A stretch of 64,000 bases of DNA from positions 16,707 to 80,706 of the forward strand of contig NZ_FOTW01000030.1 of NCBI RefSeq assembly GCF_900114705.1. The letters run 5' to 3'. The translations under genes were made by a program, and so were the position numbers. Position 1 is the first letter of the stretch. Every line of letters begins with the position of its first letter. Under the pieces are notes generated by a model, which saw nothing but the letters and a program-made list of their open reading frames with translations, made no database searches and had not been told where the DNA came from. The stretch is from Rugamonas rubra. Lineage in GTDB: Bacteria > Pseudomonadota > Gammaproteobacteria > Burkholderiales > Burkholderiaceae_D. Of this stretch, positions 25,818 through 34,690 are shown one piece after another.

Positions 25818-26864
25818 ATGACGACAGCAGACGCAATCATCACTTTGGAGCTGGGCCATTACCGCCTGCGCGAGCAGATCGCCGGCTCGGCCTACGGCGT
25901 GATCTGGCGCGCCAGCGGGCCGCGCGCCACGCCAGACGTGGCCATCAAGCTGATCAACCGCGAGCAGATGACGCGCGCCCTGCCGGCCCAGCGCGCCCGC
26001 TGGATCGACAGCGCCAGCAACGAGATCGCCTTCCTGCAGTCGCTCGAACCGTGGGACGAGCGCCACATCGTGCGCCTGCTCGACAGCGGCTGGCACGACG
26101 GCCTGCCGGTGCTGGCGCTGGAACTGATGGCCACCGACCTGGGCAAACACGTCGCCGCGCTCAAGGCCAGCGGCGCCGGCCTGCCCTTCGGCCGCGCGCT
26201 GGCCTGGATCGGCCAGCTCAACCAGGCGCTGGCCAAGGTGCACCAGTACGGCTGGCGCTACCTCGACCTGAAGCCGGCCAACGTGCTGCTCGATCCGCTG
26301 CTGGGCAGCGTCAAGCTGGCCGACTTCGGCACCAACCGCGAGTTGGGCGGCGCCACGCTGCACTCCTACGCCGGCACCGCCAACTGGCAGGCGCCGGAGC
26401 AGTTCTTCCCCGGCGCCGACGGCAGCTACGCCAGCGGCGCCGGCAGCGACTACTTCTCGCTCGGCGCGCTGTTCTACTTCCTGGTCACCGGCGGCGTGCC
26501 GCTGCGCTTCTGCGCCGACTGCGGCTCGGCCTACCGCGCCCACCACACGGCCGGCGCCGCCGTGCTGCGCGAGGCCCACGGCGGCGCCATCCCGGCTGCG
26601 CTGCAGCCGGACGAGGAGCGCCACTTCGCCGAGCGCATCGGCCAAACGCATCCGCAGGCGCGCCTGCCGGCGCTGGCCCTGTTGCGCGCCCTGCTGCAGC
26701 CCGACCCGGCGCATCGGCCGCGCCACGCCATCCAGATCAGCCGCATGCTGGCCGCCATCCAGGGCAGCCTGCCGGCGCGCGGCGCCTCGCCGGTGCAGGA
26801 GCTGATCCACGGCATGGGCCGGCCCACCGCCGGCAACGCCTGGCGCAGCATCCAGGGGGCATGA
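25818..26864 (+). CDS. Second serine/threonine protein kinase
   Basis: 348 residues, a compact kinase. The ATP-binding lysine is in VAIKLI; the catalytic loop is YLDLKPANVLL (Asp150), so the usual HRD is YLD, and the metal loop DFGTNRE is intact. It has GTANWQAPEQ and a regular C-lobe. Because HRD is altered the activation mechanism may be HRD-Arg independent (non-RD kinase), but catalysis should be retained. No membrane helix. Its stop overlaps the ATG of the SEDS gene (ATGATG), linking this kinase to the cell-wall protein rather than to the TerY-P triad 110 bases upstream. Confidence 0.9.
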   Translation: MTTADAIITLELGHYRLREQIAGSAYGVIWRASGPRATPDVAIKLINREQMTRALPAQRARWIDSASNEIAFLQSLEPWDERHIVRLLDSGWHDGLPVLALELMATDLGKHVAALKASGAGLPFGRALAWIGQLNQALAKVHQYGWRYLDLKPANVLLDPLLGSVKLADFGTNRELGGATLHSYAGTANWQAPEQFFPGADGSYASGAGSDYFSLGALFYFLVTGGVPLRFCADCGSAYRAHHTAGAAVLREAHGGAIPAALQPDEERHFAERIGQTHPQARLPALALLRALLQPDPAHRPRHAIQISRMLAAIQGSLPARGASPVQELIHGMGRPTAGNAWRSIQGA

Positions 26865-29632
26865 TGGCGGCGCCGATCCGCTCCACGCCGCGCGCATCCA
26901 AACCGACGCGCCACCCGCTCACCTCGCCGGATCGGCTGGCTGCGCTGGGCCGACTGGCCACACAGAGCATTCTGGCCGCATTGGGCCGACTGCTTGCGCT
27001 GGTCCGGCTGCCGCTGCCGGCCGGCGCGCCGGCCCCAGCATCGGCGCGGATCGGCGGACGGCTACCACTATCCTGGCTGTCTGGCGCTTTGGGCGGCATG
27101 GCCACCTTGGCGCGGCGCCACGCCGCCATAGCGGCCACCGTCGCCCTGCTCCTGCTGCTCTGCGCCCTGCAAGGCTTGGCCTTGTGGCGCGCGCCGCCGG
27201 CCTGGCATCCCGCCGCCGTGACGGTGCGCCTGGCGCCGGGCGAATCGATCACGCTGGGCCAGCGCGAACTGGCCGCGCCGCAGGCCGACAAGGCGCATCT
27301 GACCCTGCGGCGCGACCCGCGCGACGGCTGGATGCTGCGCAACCTCAGCGCCGCCAAGCAGGTGGTGCTACAGGGCGAGGCCGGCGAGCAGCGCATGGGC
27401 AGCGTGGCGCTGCGCGGCGGCCAGCGCTTCCAGGTCGGCCACCACCGCTTCGACGTGCTGTCGGCCAGCGCCGACGAGGTGGCCTTCAGCCGCGACGGCG
27501 TGCAATGGCGCTACGACGGCGCCGTGCTGTACCGCGACGGCCACGCCCTGCCCGCCTGCGCCGACGCCCACCTGGCCGCGCGCGCGCTGGCGCTATGGAA
27601 CCGTTGGCTGCCACGGCCGCTGAGCATCGCCCGCGCCCTCGCCTTCGGCGGCAACGTCCACTGCGACAACCGGCTCGGGCTGGCCGGCGTCACGTCCGGC
27701 GCCGCCCTGCTGGCGCGCGCCGGCGCGGACGGCCCGCTGCGCGGCCAGCTGCAACTGTCGGCCGGCAGCCCGGACGGCGAGCGCGGCGCCGTGCTGCTGC
27801 TTGACGGCGCGCGGCAAACCGACCTGCGCCAGCAGGAGCTGCCGCTGGCCGGCGTGCACGCCATCATCGCCGGCCACAGCCGCTTGCTGCTCAGCCAGCA
27901 GGAGGAACAACTGAACCTGCAACCGACCCGCCGCGTCACGCTGTTCAACGTGGCCGAGCTCAAGTTGCCGGCACAGGTGGACTGGCAATGGCGCCCGCGC
28001 GCGCTGTGGCACAACCCGGCGTCCAGCGCCTTGTGGGCCGGCTTGGCGCTGTGCTTGGCGCTGCTGGCCGCGACGGCCCTGCTGGCGGCGCGCGGCGTGT
28101 CGACGTCCAAGCTGGCGCCGTCCGTTCGCCTGGCGCCAAGCACAGCGCAAGGCCGGACCGGCGCCGACGACGCCATCCCGCCGGCCAGACAGGCCAGCGG
28201 CCAAGGCCAGATCCACGCCGGCCCCTGGCGCACCCGCCTCACCTGGTTCGGCACCATCGTCCTGCTGCTGTGCGGCCTGGCAGCGCTGTTGCTGCAACGC
28301 GCCGGCAGCACGCCGAGCGCGGCCTGCTCGCTGCTGCTGGCCAGCGGCGCCCTGCTCTGGTGGCTGGCCCTGCCCGGCCGCCTGACGCTGGCCAGCGCCG
28401 CCGCCGTGATCCTGCTGGCGGCCGGCCTGCTGTCCCAACTCGACCTCGGCCTGGGCGCCAACGAGGTCTCCTGGCTGCGCTACTACCAAAAAAGCTGCGC
28501 CCTGCTGGCCATCGGCGCCGGCCTGGGCGGCCTATGGCGCCTGTGGGCGGCGCAGCGCGGCGCCCTGCTGCCGCAGCGCGCCACCGAATGGGCGCTGGCG
28601 GTGTTCGCCGCCGTGGCGCTGGCCGGCCTGGCCGCCGAGGTGCTGTGGGGCGACGAGACCGGCGTGTTCGACCTGCAGCCGGTGGAGCTGGCCAAGCTGG
28701 CCCTGACCTGCCTCACCGCCCACTGCCTGGCGCTGCGGCTGGGCTGGCAGAGCGGCCCGCGCCGGCTGGCCGAACACGGCGCCCGCTGGCTGCGCCTGAT
28801 CGCGCCGGCGCTGCTGTTCCTCGCCCTGCTCGGCCTGGCGCTGGTGCAGGTGGACGACTACTCGCCGCTGATCCTGCTCCTGCTGTGGAGCGCGGCGATG
28901 ATGCTGGCCTACGGCCTGGCCAGCGGCAACCGCCTGCTGGTGGCGCTGCCGCTGCTGGCGGCGCTGCTGGCGGCGGCCGCCATCGCCTGGCTGCGCCTGG
29001 CCAGCATCGATGTCGACGCCGACTCGGCCGGGCAATGGCCGCAAAACGGCGGCTTCTACGCCGACCGCTTCCAGGTCTGGCTGGCGCCGGCGCGCCATCC
29101 GCACACCGGCCAACAGCTGCTGCTGGGCGCCCGCGCCATCGCCGAGGGCGGCTGGTGGGGCGGCGACGGCCTGCTCGGCCTGCGCTCGCTGGGCCAGGGC
29201 GCCGGCGCCGCGCTGCGCATCCCGGCGGTGCAGGACGACTTCGCGCCGGCCTTCTTCCTCAACCGCCACGGCCTGCTCGGCGCGCTGCTGCTGTGGACCG
29301 CCCAGGCGGCGCTGCTGGCCGGCCTGCTGTGGACCGCCGCGCGCAGCCACGCCGCCGGCGCGGCGCCGCGCGGCTTCCGCCAGGCCTGGGCCGGCCGCTT
29401 CCGCTACTTCACCCTGTGCGGCGGCGCCGCGCTGCTGTTCGGCCACCTGCTGCTGTCCTGGGGCACCAACCTGGCGATCTTCCCCATCATGGGCCAACCG
29501 ATGAGCTTCCTCTCGGCCGGCGGCAGCCACCTGCTGTTTTTCCTGCTCCCCCTGCTCTCGTTCGCTGCGATCAGCGCGCAATCTTTAGAGGAGAATGAAC
29601 CATGCCGATCTATGTCCAACACGAAGTGCTAG
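26861..29632 (+). CDS. SEDS-family (FtsW/RodA-like) glycosyltransferase with FHA-like extra domain
   Basis: 923 residues, more than twice the length of RodA/FtsW. After a basic cytoplasmic N-terminus there is one helix (about 88-110), then about 270 residues of mostly beta sequence whose first part (VTVRLAPGESITLGQRELA, GWMLRNLS) looks FHA-like, and then about ten helices. The SEDS landmarks are near the end: ADRFQVWLAP, QQLLLGARAIAEGGWWG, the Asp793 aligned with the proposed catalytic Asp (QDDFAPAFF), and N870LAIFPIMGQPMSFLSAGGS. SEDS proteins polymerise lipid II glycan strands and need a partner PBP; one is encoded at 58012. Overlaps the kinase gene by 4 bases. Confidence 0.85.
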   Translation: MMAAPIRSTPRASKPTRHPLTSPDRLAALGRLATQSILAALGRLLALVRLPLPAGAPAPASARIGGRLPLSWLSGALGGMATLARRHAAIAATVALLLLLCALQGLALWRAPPAWHPAAVTVRLAPGESITLGQRELAAPQADKAHLTLRRDPRDGWMLRNLSAAKQVVLQGEAGEQRMGSVALRGGQRFQVGHHRFDVLSASADEVAFSRDGVQWRYDGAVLYRDGHALPACADAHLAARALALWNRWLPRPLSIARALAFGGNVHCDNRLGLAGVTSGAALLARAGADGPLRGQLQLSAGSPDGERGAVLLLDGARQTDLRQQELPLAGVHAIIAGHSRLLLSQQEEQLNLQPTRRVTLFNVAELKLPAQVDWQWRPRALWHNPASSALWAGLALCLALLAATALLAARGVSTSKLAPSVRLAPSTAQGRTGADDAIPPARQASGQGQIHAGPWRTRLTWFGTIVLLLCGLAALLLQRAGSTPSAACSLLLASGALLWWLALPGRLTLASAAAVILLAAGLLSQLDLGLGANEVSWLRYYQKSCALLAIGAGLGGLWRLWAAQRGALLPQRATEWALAVFAAVALAGLAAEVLWGDETGVFDLQPVELAKLALTCLTAHCLALRLGWQSGPRRLAEHGARWLRLIAPALLFLALLGLALVQVDDYSPLILLLLWSAAMMLAYGLASGNRLLVALPLLAALLAAAAIAWLRLASIDVDADSAGQWPQNGGFYADRFQVWLAPARHPHTGQQLLLGARAIAEGGWWGGDGLLGLRSLGQGAGAALRIPAVQDDFAPAFFLNRHGLLGALLLWTAQAALLAGLLWTAARSHAAGAAPRGFRQAWAGRFRYFTLCGGAALLFGHLLLSWGTNLAIFPIMGQPMSFLSAGGSHLLFFLLPLLSFAAISAQSLEENEPCRSMSNTKC

Positions 29633-31371
29633 GGCGCATCCCGGACGTCTTCAACGCCGAGGCGATCTGGCAGGCGCCCGGGCTGGCGCTGTTCTCGCGC
29701 CGCCCGCTGCTGCGCGACCTGCTCGAACGCAGCCCGCGCGAGCACAAGGGCCGCGCCGCCACGCGCTGCTTCTCCCACGTCACGCTGATGCTGCCGCAAG
29801 AAGAGGTCGACGACGACTACCACCTGACGCGCGGCGCCCGCGCCCGCGACCTGGCGCAGACCCTGACCGCGCTGCACCAGAAGGACTTCGGCGACCTGCT
29901 CGGCGCCGACCAGGTGCGCTACGACGTGGTCGGCGCCGAAGCCGTCGAGCCGGGCCAGATCGAGGTCAAGTTCGGCCACGCCGTCTACCTGCCGGCGGCC
30001 GACGAAAAAATCCTCTACAACGTCAGCGTCTCGCGCGACAGCGCGGTGTGGCACCCGGTCTGCCCGATCTACCCCAACCAGCGCCTGGCCCTGATCGGCG
30101 GCGACGACGGCGAGGCCAGCTTCGCCGCCGCCGGCTGGCCCTTCGGCGCCGACGGTGCAGTCCTCATCATCAACGACGGCCCGGACAGCCCGCCGGCCGT
30201 GCAGATGCGGCCCAAGGACGCCTTCGACTGCCGCTACGACCCGCGCGGCGGCCACTACACCATCAAGTCCAAACACGGCGGCGACGCCCGCCTGCTGCTC
30301 AAGATCGGCCGCGTCGGCACGGCCGCCGACGCCGGCGGCGCCGAACAGTTCCAGTCCATTCCAGCGCTGGCGGCTGGCGCCACCCAGGCCGGCACAATGC
30401 TTGGCGCATCGCTAGGCACATCAATTGGTGCATCGAGCGGCGCATCGATCAACGCCGCTATCAACGCCGCCTTCCCGGCCTCCACCGGCGCCAACGCCAA
30501 GCGCGCCACCATCGGCGGCGCTCCCGCAGCGCCGCAGCTCGCGCCGAACGCCGCGATGGTGATGCCGGCGCCGCACGCCGCCAAGGCCGGCGCCGGCCCC
30601 GCCGTGTGGCACAGTCGCAGCGGCGGGCCGGCCCCGTTCGACCAGACCGCCGTGCCGGCCAGCCACCGCCCGCTCAACCAGCCGGGCGAGAGCGACGCCA
30701 CCTACGCCCCGCTGGCGCAGCAGCGCGTCAGCCTGGTGGCGCTGGCGCTGCCGCGCCTGAGCCGTTACCGCGACACCGGCGCCCGCGCGCTGGAGCTGCC
30801 GTTCAACCAGGCGCTGACCCTGGGCGGCGCCGGCGCGCCGGCCATCAGCTTCGTCGTCGACGCCGCCGACCAGCTGCACGCCTGCACCGCCGCCGGCCGC
30901 CAGCGCATCGCCGCGCCGGCCAGCTTCACCCCGGTCGACGGCCGCGCCATCGCCCTGCTGGCCGCCGCCCCCGCCATGGCCGAGCGCTACTGCGCCCTAC
31001 TCAGCCTGCCGCAGCCGGTGTGCGCCGCCGTCGCCAGCGGCGCGCGCTTCAACTTCGGCCGCGGCAGCGCCATGCTGGCCGCGCTGCGCGTGCTCGACTC
31101 GCCCCGCTTCCTGCAACGCGAGGACGGCAATGGCGACGCGGCCGGCGCCAGCGCCGACCGCATCGGCCTGTCGCGCAACGCCTTCAGCTTCGAGGCCTCG
31201 GCGCAGGGCTTCAAGATCGGCCGGCTGGCCGCCACCCAGGCGCTGTACCACCTCGACGAGCAGCTGGCCTTCGTCGCCACCATCGGCGAAGCCAGCGCCG
31301 ACGCGCCCTACCTGCTGCCGCCCGGCCACCACATGGTCGCCGGCCACTACGTGTTGCGCTTCGATGCCTGA
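29602..31371 (+). CDS. Unrecognised soluble protein, possible FhaA-type scaffold
   Basis: 589 residues, not recognised. Residues about 1-130 contain alternating helices and strands (ARDLAQTLTALHQKDF, AVEPGQIEVKFGHAVYLP) that remind me of the DUF3662 domain of actinobacterial FhaA, but this is only a pattern resemblance. About 135-250 is beta-rich, 255-345 is low-complexity Ala/Gly/Pro, and 385-589 is another beta-rich domain (LGGAGAPAISFVVDAAD, FNFGRGSAML). No signal peptide or membrane helix. AGAGGAG lies 8 bases before the ATG, which is inside the SEDS gene (31-base overlap), so it is translated with it and likely acts with it. Confidence 0.8.
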   Translation: MPIYVQHEVLGRIPDVFNAEAIWQAPGLALFSRRPLLRDLLERSPREHKGRAATRCFSHVTLMLPQEEVDDDYHLTRGARARDLAQTLTALHQKDFGDLLGADQVRYDVVGAEAVEPGQIEVKFGHAVYLPAADEKILYNVSVSRDSAVWHPVCPIYPNQRLALIGGDDGEASFAAAGWPFGADGAVLIINDGPDSPPAVQMRPKDAFDCRYDPRGGHYTIKSKHGGDARLLLKIGRVGTAADAGGAEQFQSIPALAAGATQAGTMLGASLGTSIGASSGASINAAINAAFPASTGANAKRATIGGAPAAPQLAPNAAMVMPAPHAAKAGAGPAVWHSRSGGPAPFDQTAVPASHRPLNQPGESDATYAPLAQQRVSLVALALPRLSRYRDTGARALELPFNQALTLGGAGAPAISFVVDAADQLHACTAAGRQRIAAPASFTPVDGRAIALLAAAPAMAERYCALLSLPQPVCAAVASGARFNFGRGSAMLAALRVLDSPRFLQREDGNGDAAGASADRIGLSRNAFSFEASAQGFKIGRLAATQALYHLDEQLAFVATIGEASADAPYLLPPGHHMVAGHYVLRFDA

Positions 31372-31385
31372 ACCGGGAACCCACC

Positions 31386-31916
31386 ATGCCCACCGCCCTG
31401 CCCATCGACTGGTCCTACGAACGGCTCTACAGCGCCGGCGCCTTCGCGCTCGGCCTGCTGTTGACGCTGTTCCTGGCGGCCTACCTGACGCCACGGCGCT
31501 GGTGGCAACGCCCCAACGCGCGCGCCCTGCTGATCCTCGTCGTCGGCGCCTGGGGTTTCGGCAGCCTGATCCTGCTCGCCACGCGCGGCGGCGCCAGCAC
31601 GCCGGCGCTTGCCGCCGCGACCAGCACACCGACGCCGTCCCCCTCATCGACGACGCGGGTCGCGGCCACCGCGCCGCCCACTACCACCCCGGCCGGCGGG
31701 CCGATCGCCGGCCGGCCCTTCCAGGTGCACCGCGACCTGAACCTGCGCCAGGCGGCCGGCGTGCAGACGGCGCGCCTGCTGACGGTGCCGGCCGGCGCCA
31801 GCGTCACGCCGACCGGCCGGCGCGACGGCGACTGGTGGCAGGTGCGCGCCCGCGTCGGCGGCGAGGATAGAGTCGGCTGGGCCAACAGCCTGTGGCTGCG
31901 GAGTAGCGGTGAATGA
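31386..31916 (+). CDS. Membrane-anchored SH3b-domain protein
   Basis: 176 residues. Two membrane helices (about 15-35 and 46-65) precede a Thr/Pro/Ser linker (70-110) and a bacterial SH3 domain (about 112-172: RDLNLRQAAGVQTARLLTVP ... DWWQVRAR ... GWANSLWLR). With a hairpin anchor the SH3 domain is cytoplasmic or periplasmic depending on topology; SH3b domains commonly bind peptidoglycan or proline-rich peptides. It is 14 bases after the previous gene and fits a cell-wall role for this operon. Confidence 0.85.
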   Translation: MPTALPIDWSYERLYSAGAFALGLLLTLFLAAYLTPRRWWQRPNARALLILVVGAWGFGSLILLATRGGASTPALAAATSTPTPSPSSTTRVAATAPPTTTPAGGPIAGRPFQVHRDLNLRQAAGVQTARLLTVPAGASVTPTGRRDGDWWQVRARVGGEDRVGWANSLWLRSSGE

Positions 31917-31939
31917 AAAAACATACTCCAGCGCGATGG

Positions 31940-31957
31940 CCGCGCTGCGCGGTTTTT
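31940..31957 (+). terminator. Weak terminator-like hairpin after the SH3b gene
   Basis: CCGCG-CTG-CGCGG followed by TTTTT, in the 88 bases between the SH3b stop and the PP2C ATG at 32005. The stem is only 5 bp. If functional it argues against the upstream GTG start (31909) for the PP2C gene. Confidence 0.3.
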
Positions 31958-32004
31958 CGGCTAAGCTGTGGCCATCCGCCACGACAGGACGCGCGCCGCC
32001 CACG

Positions 32005-33000
32005 ATGACCTCACTGACCGACACCCTGGCCTTCGGCCCCGGCCTCGACATCGCCGCCCGCAGCGACGCCAGCATCAGCAAGCTGCAGGTGCCCGAGAAC
32101 CAGGACAACATCCTGCTGATCGACGGGCGCGGCCGCGCCGTCTTCCTGCGCGACCAGGCCGAGTGCAGCGCGCAGCTGGCCGACTGGCCGGCCGGCCACG
32201 TGCGCCTGGCCGTGATGGACGGCATGGGCGGCCACGGCAACGGCCGCCAGGCCGCCGAGGCGGTGGCCCACGGCCTGCTCGGCGTGCCCGCCTGCGCCAC
32301 GCTCGAACAACTGGCCACCCGCCTCGACGCGCTGCACGGCGCGCTGCAAAGCCACTTCCGCAGCGCCACCGACCACGACGACTTCCGCCGCCCCGGCACC
32401 ACGCTGACCTTGATCGAGATCCCCCCCGGCCAGGCGCCGCTGCTCTACCACGTCGGCGACTCGCGGCTCTACGAGATCACCCCCGAGGCCGCCGAGCCGC
32501 TGACGGTGGACCACGTGCCGGCCACCGCCTTCGCCCTGCACGGCCTGCTCGGCGCGCAGGAATGGTGGCAGCAGGTGCACGGCGAGCACCGCGCGCAGAT
32601 CTCGCAGGCCTTCATCCTCGGCAACGCCTTCGCCAATCCGCAGGTGCTCGACGACGGCCTGTGCGCCTTGACTTCGGCGCGCCTGCCGACCTTCCTGCGC
32701 CACCTGGCCGACCGCCGCGCGCTGGTGCCGCGCCCCGGCGCCGTCTACCTGCTGGCCACCGACGGCTTTTGGGCCTGCGCCAAGCCGCAGGCCTGGACCG
32801 AGCGCTGGCCCGAACTGCTGGCGCGGCGCGGGCAAGACGCCAGCGCCGTGCTCGGCCAATTGTTCGACGAGTTCGCCCAGCGGCCGCCGCCTGGCTTGCA
32901 TATCGATAACGTCAGCGCCATCGTCCTGCGTTTCGCCGCGCCGCCGAATGTTGACGAAACGGCACTACCGAACGCCCGTTTCCAGCCACTTTCATCATGA
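32005..33000 (+). CDS. Second PP2C-type Ser/Thr phosphatase (PstP/Stp-like)
   Basis: 331 residues from ATG 32005. All PP2C metal motifs are present: PENQDNILLID, LAVMDGMGGHGNG, YHVGDSRLYEI, LLATDGFW and DNVSAIVLRF. No linker or extra domain, unlike the phosphatase at 22291. A GTG at 31909 would overlap the SH3b gene and add 32 unconserved-looking residues with GGAG 5 bases upstream, so that start stays possible. Likely substrate proteins are those phosphorylated by the kinases at 24208 or 25818. Confidence 0.88.
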   Translation: MTSLTDTLAFGPGLDIAARSDASISKLQVPENQDNILLIDGRGRAVFLRDQAECSAQLADWPAGHVRLAVMDGMGGHGNGRQAAEAVAHGLLGVPACATLEQLATRLDALHGALQSHFRSATDHDDFRRPGTTLTLIEIPPGQAPLLYHVGDSRLYEITPEAAEPLTVDHVPATAFALHGLLGAQEWWQQVHGEHRAQISQAFILGNAFANPQVLDDGLCALTSARLPTFLRHLADRRALVPRPGAVYLLATDGFWACAKPQAWTERWPELLARRGQDASAVLGQLFDEFAQRPPPGLHIDNVSAIVLRFAAPPNVDETALPNARFQPLSS

Positions 33001-33067
33001 CAGATGTTGCGCGGGCGGCCGGAATGCTGTCATTGCGAAAATATATGCAGTCCGATTGAGCGGCGGA

Positions 33068-33097
33068 TTGCCAAAGACCGGCAAAAACGCATAAACT
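33068..33097 (+). promoter_or_regulatory. Candidate promoter for the FHA gene
   Basis: TTGCCA (33068-33073) and TAAACT (33092-33097), 18 bases apart, 28 bases before the FHA ATG. An ATAAAC/GTTTAT inverted repeat (33091-33106) overlaps the -10, a possible operator. Confidence 0.4.
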
Positions 33098-33124
33098 CTT
33101 GTTTATCTCGTCGGTCAGAACGTC

Positions 33125-34690
33125 ATGAAAAAATGCAGTAACCCGGATCACCCGCACTGCACGTACTGGGTCATGCCTGGGGAGCCCGCCTGCGCGGGCG
33201 GCCACGACCAGCCAGCGGCACGCACCGCCCCGGTCACCAGCTACGATCTGCTCAGCGCATTGCGCTCCGCCCGCGCCGGCAACCCGGTCGCGGCGCGCCC
33301 GGCCGTCCCGACCACATTGACCGAAGCAAGCGCCGCCGCTCCCTCCCCCGCCGGCTACGCCCGACCCATGCAGCGCGCCCAGTCCGAGCGCCCGCAGCTG
33401 CACATCAGCGGCTTCGACCCGCGCGCCGCCGGCGGCCGCCAGACCTTGAAAATGGAGTTGCGCGGCATGCCCGAAGGCTGCGCGCCACAACTGACGCTGC
33501 AACTGCAGTCCGAATTGATCCCCGAAGGCGCCGCCCGCCAGCAGTTCGTCCGCTCCACCAGCGGCGACTGGCGCCCCGTCTTCGTCGAATTCTCCTCGCG
33601 CGGCAAGGAGCACGGCCAGTACCAGATCAGCATGGAGCTGCTCAGCCGCCACGCCGCGCTGGCCGCGCGCACCTGGGTCTGCACCTTCGTCATCCTGGTG
33701 CCCCGGCTTGACGCCACCCTGACCGAAATCCACCGCATCTTCCTCAGCACGCACAAGAACGTGCGCGTGATGGCCGACGACGCCTCGATCGCCCGCGTCA
33801 ACGCCCAGGGCGGCGCCAGCATGGACATCGACGTCACCGCCCGCAACGCCGGCATCGCCCACCTCGACCTGGGCGCGCCGCAGGGCAAGGTCGACATGGG
33901 CTTTTCCACCATCGCCTGGGACGAGGACCTGATCGAGATCGACATGCCGGCCTCGGCCGCGCTACACCCCCACCCCAGCCGCGCCGCCAGCCTGGTCAAC
34001 GCCGCGCCGGAGGCCGGCGCGCAGCGCCAGATCCGCCTGTTCGCGCTCGACGAGTGCGTGTTCGGCCGCTTCGAGCTGGTCGACCCAGAGGCCGACGTTC
34101 TGCTCAGCCACTACGGCGACGCCGGCCAGGACAACAACGGCCTGACGCGCCGCCTGTCCGGCCGCCACGCCGTGATCCGCCGCACCGGCCACGGCTTCGA
34201 GATCGAGGACGTGTCGCGCTACGGCATCTTGTTGGACGGCGTGTGGCCAGGCAAGCACAAGCCGACCGCGCTGCGGCTCGGCATGCGCATCGAACTGAGC
34301 GCCAGCATCAAGGGCATCGTCGTGCTGTCGGTGTCGGCCATCATGCCGCACGGCGTGGTCCTACACCGCATCGACCAGGGCGCGCAGGCCGAATGCTTCT
34401 ACCTGCTGGCGCCGGAGACCCACCCCGGCTACCCGATGGCGCCCTTCGCCACCACGCCCAATGCCGCCGGCCTGCCGCTGCTGCTGCACCGCGACGGCGG
34501 CTTCTGGCACCTCGACCAGCTCAGCGGCAAGGAGACCGCGCTGGCGCCCGCCACCGCCCTCACCCAGCTCAGCCGCATGGCCAAGCACAAGCGCTTCGCC
34601 AGCGAGCCGTATCCCGAGCACTGGATCATCCGCACCGGCGCCAGCGATCTCTACAGCACCGTCGGCGCGCACGACCTGTCGACCGCCTAG
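33125..34690 (+). CDS. FHA-domain protein with N-terminal zinc-binding motif
   Basis: 521 residues. The N-terminus carries clustered Cys/His (CSNPDHPHC ... CAGGH), probably a zinc site. About residues 90-290 form a beta-rich domain with two similar parts. The FHA domain is at about 300-400: FGRFELV, LSGRHAVIRR (the Ser-x-x-His signature; here SGRH), FEIEDVSRYGILLDG. FHA domains bind phosphothreonine, so this is a likely reader of the kinases. The C-terminal 120 residues are unrecognised. It appears to have its own promoter and ends the plus-strand Ter region. Confidence 0.88.
   Translation: MKKCSNPDHPHCTYWVMPGEPACAGGHDQPAARTAPVTSYDLLSALRSARAGNPVAARPAVPTTLTEASAAAPSPAGYARPMQRAQSERPQLHISGFDPRAAGGRQTLKMELRGMPEGCAPQLTLQLQSELIPEGAARQQFVRSTSGDWRPVFVEFSSRGKEHGQYQISMELLSRHAALAARTWVCTFVILVPRLDATLTEIHRIFLSTHKNVRVMADDASIARVNAQGGASMDIDVTARNAGIAHLDLGAPQGKVDMGFSTIAWDEDLIEIDMPASAALHPHPSRAASLVNAAPEAGAQRQIRLFALDECVFGRFELVDPEADVLLSHYGDAGQDNNGLTRRLSGRHAVIRRTGHGFEIEDVSRYGILLDGVWPGKHKPTALRLGMRIELSASIKGIVVLSVSAIMPHGVVLHRIDQGAQAECFYLLAPETHPGYPMAPFATTPNAAGLPLLLHRDGGFWHLDQLSGKETALAPATALTQLSRMAKHKRFASEPYPEHWIIRTGASDLYSTVGAHDLSTA

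Noticed and set aside
31909..32004. GTG start extending the second PP2C gene
   Set aside because: Possible, but the extra 32 residues look unlike a domain and a hairpin with a T-run lies in that stretch; ATG 32005 preferred, kept as uncertain.
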